From positions 22,288,784 through 22,352,783 of the forward strand of contig NC_135000.1 of the NCBI RefSeq assembly GCF_051020985.1: 64,000 bases of DNA. The letters run 5' to 3'. The first letter of the stretch is position 1. Every line of letters starts with the position of its first letter. Source of the DNA: Nomia melanderi. Its lineage: Eukaryota > Arthropoda > Insecta > Hymenoptera > Halictidae. Made by a program: the position numbers and the translations under genes. Under the pieces are notes generated by a model that worked only from the letters and a program-made list of their open reading frames with translations, was not told where the DNA came from and did not search any database. Below, piece by piece: positions 58,033 to 64,000 of this stretch.

Positions 58033-61000
58033 AAATATTTGCTAATGATGTATCAAATGTTTCATCTGTAGTTTCATAGATAACTCGTTTTATGAAATAC
58101 ATAATTGTAATATTCTTTGATAACAGGGAATTGCCAATAATTTAAAACTGACAAAATCAGTTGTAATTGTGAATCATAAAAGATATTATGTTATCTAATC
58201 GCCTATTATGTTTCAATCATCCTCGGTAATATGTAATCATACATTTTGCCAAACTCTGTTACAAGTGTCTCTCTTCAGAACAATTTCACGCGTTTGCTAC
58301 CGCCATCGTCGCATTGCGCGAGAGATTCAAGGTTCCCGATAGAATCTCGGAAACGGGTCGAGAAGTTATCCGGGTCGAGGAACGACGCCATTGTACCCGG
58401 CCCGATTTGGGGGTTTCCGTGGCCGAGGAAAATGGCCACCGGCAATGGTCCCCAGAAGCCATTCTTTAGATAATGGCGCGTTCAATGACTGTAGCTTAAT
58501 TCGATGTTCTTCATTTCATCCTCTAGTGCCGCGGGTCTTTGAAATTTAGCGAAATTTTGTCACGTTGCTATTGTAGCAGGCAGAAACGTGCTTCGGTAAT
58601 CCGCAACGAAGATTTACACTATTTTGGTTCATTTCAATTATTCGGATCATTTGGAAATCTATATTTTCCGTACACTAAATATTTTTAAATTGTATACATC
58701 TCCGGTAAAGTAAATACGTCAGCAAAGTTGAAACGTAAATCGAATCTTCTTCGTTTAAGAGGAAACAGGTTTCCGTGATTTGATCCTTCGAAACCTGGAA
58801 TCGCGTAAAAAAACCGTATTCTATTCGCGCTTAGCGCCAGTCTCGAGTTTAGAGCATCGAAAGTTTCGACTGCGTTGAATGAAGCATTAACACGTTAATT
58901 AATTAAAATCAAATCAGTCCGATGAATGACAGCCGTCCCGCTCTCCTCGCGGAGACCTAAAAGCGACCTAGACCTCCGTTGACCGAACGAAGTTCATTAA
59001 TAATTATATTGATAATAATTCAGGATTGATATGATAATATTGACTGCGGCACGCGATAAACAGACTAGTGTAATTATATATTGACGCAACGTATCGACAA
59101 TGGTGAATGGAGTGCAGCTGGTTAATTGCTCTTATATGCAGCGTCGGGCTCAATGGAATCGCATAAGTTACACAACGGTCCAGAAAAATCGTTCGGAGCT
59201 AGGAATATTACGAAATACAAAGCAGACCGAGTGGCATAGAGCGACGCGTGAAAGTTTTGTTTATTTTTAAACGCCCATGAATCGTAAAACAGTCGAACGA
59301 TCTTGGTGAAACAACGGGCGCAACTTCGGCGGACACGTAACTTTCGGGAACACTCTCGAAAAGTCGCGGAACACCAGAGGTTCTCGAAGAACCAGAATTT
59401 CTCGAGAGTCTCGAGGACTATGGAAATATGCAACAGTGTCGACCCGCCGAACAGAAGTTCAAATCACTTTCCGCGGAAACTCCCGAGCACTTTGGAGGTC
59501 ACAATAATTACGGTCTGACACAGCTCCCGCGTTCATTGTTTTCCACACTCGCGCGCCCGCTGTACGCTTCTTCGTGGAATCGAATGAACACAGTGTCACG
59601 TAAATGCTATAACAACACGGTAATCCTCATAATCATGCTCTTCGTTGGCCTCGTTATATTCGAATCATCGATAGACAGATACATCAACTGATGATTTCCA
59701 AGATTGATCAACGATGAAAGAAAGCATTTAGAGGTAGCTGCTACAGATATTTCTTCTAATGATAAATATATGGAAGTCCTTATCTTAATTGGGGTTTAAA
59801 TTTCATTGGACACAAAAAAAGACTAATTAATTTCATGGTGATACCATTTAATTCCACAACCTCCATTGCATAACAAATCGAACTCCACATTTCATATGTC
59901 AGCTGAAAGACATCCATCCCACAAAAAGCAATACACAAATAATAAACAACTCTCATCCACATCCACGCGCACGACATTCGCACGCATCGAATTCCCTAAC
60001 TGACAGCCGGGCGTACACCCGTTCGTTCGACGAGCATGGAAATACCACAAACCAAATCCCAAGAGACCAAGAAAATGACTAAAATTACACATCGATCAAT
60101 TGCCTCAACCTGAAACCCCAAAAAGGCCGTCCGAAAATCACAGCTGCTCGGACCTGCGAACGACGCGGACGCAACGCGAACGAAAACACGCGAGGAAAAA
60201 AGGGAAAGAGAGGAAAATCCATTAAATCTTCAAGTCTCAACGACAAGCAACTCCGTAAATCCCGCGGAACGAAAGCACGAGGAAGCCTCGAAGCCGTCGC
60301 TGCATTCCACGAGGATACGGTGCGCGTACACACGGAAATAACGGGGAGGGAAAGGGATAGGGGCTCACGAAGAGGGCGGCCGTGTGCGCTGGCGCACGCG
60401 TGCACGTAAATACGAGCGCGCGGCGTGCAGAGTAGTACATATGGTAGGTAAGAGGCAAGCAAATGGGCCGGCTCTAGCGAGCGGGGAGACCGAAGAAAAT
60501 ACATAACCCCCTATTTTATGTGTCCGGGGGCCATTGTGTGGGTGAGCACGCACCCTACCCTCGTACGTGTGTGCGCGCGCGTATACACATGCTCCGTCGG
60601 TACGTTATTCATCCGAGAACGTATGTAACGTACAAGCACGGTGTATATAGGTCCACCGGTGCGTGTACGTGTGTGTTTACACACGACCCTCCCCATGTAC
60701 CAGCGGTATCTGGGTCAGTGTCTTCCTCGAGAGAGTGGCTTTTCGAGCCTCGATTCGGTATTTCCCGGCTCGATTTTCCTTCATTTCGTAAACCTACGGT
60801 GCTCTCTTCTCTCCTACTCTCCTCTTCCTCTTGTACTCTTCCCCTTTTTTTCGCTGCCAAGGTCAGTCCAACGATCGAACCCCCGCCCCTCCGAGCCGCC
60901 GGTTTGATTTTCCCACCGGTTTTCTCGTTTCCTTTTGTTCCGGCAGCTATTCTTCGCCGAGACCTTTTCACCCCCGTGGAAAATCTCCGCTACGGAGGCG

Positions 61001-63699
61001 AATAGTTTTAGCCGGGTTAGGGAAATCGGTTTCTCGATGATCTTCCGTGTTATTGAACCTTCGAGGATAATGTTGGATAATGAACACCTGGCGAAGTTTT
61101 GTTCCGCGCAGAATTTTTCTCGAATTTGTTTGCGGAATGTTCTTCTTCGGTATCGTGTTTCGTCGATTTTTGTACCAACTTTTGGGGATTAGAGTTAGGT
61201 TTCTTTAATGTAGATGCACGTGCGACGAGTTAACGGAGAAGTTCACCGTCAACGAATTGGAAGTGTTTCGAGTTTACTTACCAAAAAATACCGTAACATA
61301 GATAACAGAGGGAAACAGATTCGCAGAAGTGACTCGGCACAATACTGAACGTGTTCATTGTAAATATTACAATAATAACAGCGATAAAAGTAATAACATG
61401 ATTTTCCATATACGCAGCACTGGTCCGTTAAGGGTTAAGAATGCTAAATATATCAATATATCCAATATTCTCCGATACATAAAATAATTTCCAATACGAA
61501 CGAATAAAGAACTTGATTATACTGATTCGAAGATACTCAATTTCCATTAATCACCATCCGCTGTATCTGTTCATTAATAAAGAACAATAAAGGAAGTCGA
61601 CGAAGATAGAAAGAAGGAAGAAGAGGATAAACAGATCGTCTTGAAACGACTCGATTTTCAGTGGGAAAGTTGCGTGGAATTGTTTACAGCGTCAATCATA
61701 GCTCGTTGAACGCCGAACTGCTGCGACTCCTTTCCACCCCCGAGTCGCAAGGAATTCGAGATTATCGAGGATAATCAAGTAATAGCATTGTAATAAGCAT
61801 GTAAGAAACCGATGGACAACACCTCGGCGCAGCGCTTTGCGCGCCGACAGTCGGACACGTCTTGGCCGTAATCGTCCCGAGCGCTCGGCGATCGAGCCAA
61901 TGTGGGTGAAGGCTAATGGCCGACCTCAAAGTTTTAATCGACAATTTTCGCGAAACACAACGGCGCGACTGTTCCGGCCGACGCGCCGCGCGCGCAGCCT
62001 CCGAATAATCTCTCGTCCTCCAGCTGCCGCGGCCGCTTTGTCCGCCAAGTTTCTTCGGCAGCTGCGGGAAAAGGCGGAAAAAATCTGGGAAGCAAAATCG
62101 ATGGCCGCAGAGTTTAGTAAACGTGCAGTTTAGCGGTTTATACAAATTTTTCTGTTTGGAAGTGTTGCGTGTAAATATTTGGAAAAAGGATGATAGAAGT
62201 TTCGATGTGAGTTGAGTTTTAGGTGAAATGATTTTAGCGATGAACTGAAGTTTCGAATGAAAGTTGTTAAAACCGAATGTTTTGCAAATTTTCCACGTCG
62301 CTGAGAATTCGTGAGCAAATTCGTAAGAACGATGCGACGAGTTTTGCAAAGACTGAAGATTGCGATCATATTTAACAATTTTGTCACCGAAAATTGAATT
62401 TGTAGAGTATAGTTTGGCTAGATCGATTAGGAATGTTTTGTGAACGATATTCTCAATGAATTTGATCTGTTTCACTCGACAGAATAAACTGTGTATCGTT
62501 ATTAGATTATAAGATACTTCACGAGTTCATAAAAATTACGAATTTCAAATAGGTTGCGAGATTATATCATTTCGTTATATTCCTTTTTATTAACTGAATC
62601 CAGTAGGGGAAAGTAATTGAGCGGCGGGTAATTAAAAAGGAAGCTTCGGAGAAGTGAAAATGAATGATTAACGTTGACTGTCTTATCTCGTGATTCATAC
62701 CGCAAACGACTGAATCGGGAGAAATATTTATGCACATAATTTTATCATAGCATCTTAATTAATATGAATGAAATTGCACACGTGTTTGTCATGGAATAAC
62801 GTGCGTCGAATCGTTTCCATTCATCTACGAGCCTACCTGCACATGCACTACACTTAGACTGTGGATCTTTATGAATTAATTGAGTAACCGCATGAATTAA
62901 ACGCTACTGAATGAAGTCCAACGGAATCGAAATTGTAATACAGTTGAACGCCGATCAACGCGTCCACCGGCTGATTTTCATCGGGAATCATTGATACTCG
63001 TCAATGCGCACCCGAAGACGATGGAAATTAATATCGCGATCCGATGAAACGCAAGGCCACTTGTTCGCGTAGACAAGAAAACGAGGGAACGCGTCGCGGC
63101 GACCCGACGAGACTCTAATTTCACAAATGAATTCTCTAAAAACCGAAATTCGGCCGAAGATTCCCGGTCGAAACGCAATTAATACGAAGCCGTTCTCGGT
63201 TCACCGCCGGAACACAAACGGAAAACCGGAACACCCGGAACACACCATGGCGAAATCAAATTAACAGAACTGAAAGAAACAGCAAACATGAACACGGGAA
63301 GAGAATCAAAAGCGTTTAATCAAGCTAATTGAATTTCGCCCCGTTCACCAGAGAACAGCTCGACGAAACCGCGGAGCATTAATTCGGAGGAGCTTCCAAC
63401 AGGTTGGCGTAGCAGTAACCAGTCAGATTTTTCTTCGGGGGCCTCCTCCGACCCCCGCGCGCTATCTAGCGTACATCGGAACATTTTTTTCCAGCCGGCG
63501 AGTAACGAAAGTAATTAAAAGACAGCAGCCGCCGGTGGGGACGGCAATTTTATCGGGACACGGATTGAATTCGCAGTGGCAGGTGCCTCCTCTCGCCGGG
63601 ATATGACACAGTTCCATGGCGAAGCGAAGGACAGACGCGACAGAAGGAGAGCGAGAGAGCGAAAGAGCGAAAGAGATCATAAGAAACAGAGACAGAGGA

Positions 63700-63700
63700 G

Positions 63701-63733
<33 letters not shown>
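63700..63733. repeat. (GA)n microsatellite
   Basis: GAGAGA run with one AAA interruption near the right edge, in a purine-rich stretch from 63640. Confidence 0.95.
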
Positions 63734-63734
<1 letters not shown>

Positions 63735-64000
63735 ACAGCCTCCTCTCCCCAGCCGACCGCCGCCGCGCTATATCATCGACCGGCAATTAAAAATAATTAT
63801 TGGATGGAAGATATCCGAGCGAGCATTGCTAAAGATGGCGGGAGAGCCGAGGGTCTGGGTGACGACGGTTGAAATTCAGCGGATCGATTAAATCGAGGCG
63901 GATTCAAAGGAAAAGCCCGTGGCCTGCGGATTCAACTCGCCGCGAGGTTTCGCACCTGTGTACGCACACGTTCCAGTTCTCAGAGTCGCACGGCCCACAT

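Larger units (their letters stand above)
36407..64000. other. Upstream tou region (5' intron and/or promoter side), no gene recognised
   Basis: About 27.6 kb without a supportable coding gene on either strand. AT-rich stretches alternate with CpG-rich islands (around 38.4-38.7, 40.1-40.8, 42.2-42.6, 44.2-44.6, 46.3-47.2, 48.5-48.8, 53.0-53.6, 54.5-54.8, 57.4-57.85, 60.1-61.0 and 61.8-62.1 kb). It contains TTAA-type element ends, three tandem repeats and GA tracts. At least one untranslated tou exon probably lies here or beyond the right edge, but I could not place it. Confidence 0.5.

Noticed and set aside
61762..62475. 237-codon minus-strand frame, among the longest in the window
   Set aside because: It crosses from AT-rich to CpG-rich sequence with a matching change in residue composition, has no domain or flanking splice logic, and shares the region with other open frames. 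Probably chance, though a homology search would settle it.

Overview
This window looks like insect chromosomal DNA, most likely from a hymenopteran (bee, ant or wasp). The evidence is AT-rich introns alternating with CpG-rich islands, short consensus-type GT-AG introns, many TTAA-bounded MITE-like elements, and a single large transcription unit. I cannot name the species.

The one gene I can identify with confidence is on the minus strand. It is the 5' part of toutatis (tou), the insect orthologue of the chromatin remodelling subunits BAZ2A/BAZ2B. Ten coding exons were assembled by hand from ORFs and splice sites. The start codon is at 36397-36395 and the last exon seen ends at 3991. Every junction is phase-compatible, and together they encode 767 codons: a Gly/Ala-rich N-terminus, low-complexity Ser/Thr/Pro regions, a PLNLS motif, two AT-hook-like segments, an acidic stretch, a complete MBD-like/TAM domain and the start of the Arg/Lys/Glu-rich coiled coil. 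The DDT, PHD and bromodomain part must lie to the left of base 1. The first coding intron (11731-36246) is about 24.5 kb. A splice acceptor just upstream of the ATG implies at least one untranslated exon further right, so 36.4-64 kb is probably 5' intron or upstream sequence.

In the tou intron that begins at 3990 there is another minus-strand coding exon (663-1256). It encodes a CENP-B/Pipsqueak-type helix-turn-helix of pogo/Tigger transposase ancestry, followed by a low-complexity tail. Both of its ends are phase 0, as is the preceding tou donor, and a possible terminal exon (13-141) is also phase 0. It may be a nested, domesticated-transposase gene, or an alternative 3' end of tou that would fuse an MBD-type domain to a transposase-derived DNA-binding domain. 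The second reading is a hypothesis that needs RNA evidence.

The remaining roughly 52 kb is non-coding as far as I can see. It holds several families of about 225-250 bp TTAA-flanked inverted-repeat elements (piggyBac-type MITEs), an orphan mariner-like end, three minisatellites (31, 39 and 43 bp units), and many microsatellites. Long stretches are purine-rich on the + strand, which means pyrimidine-rich in the tou transcript. The long ORFs in these stretches are low-complexity artefacts.
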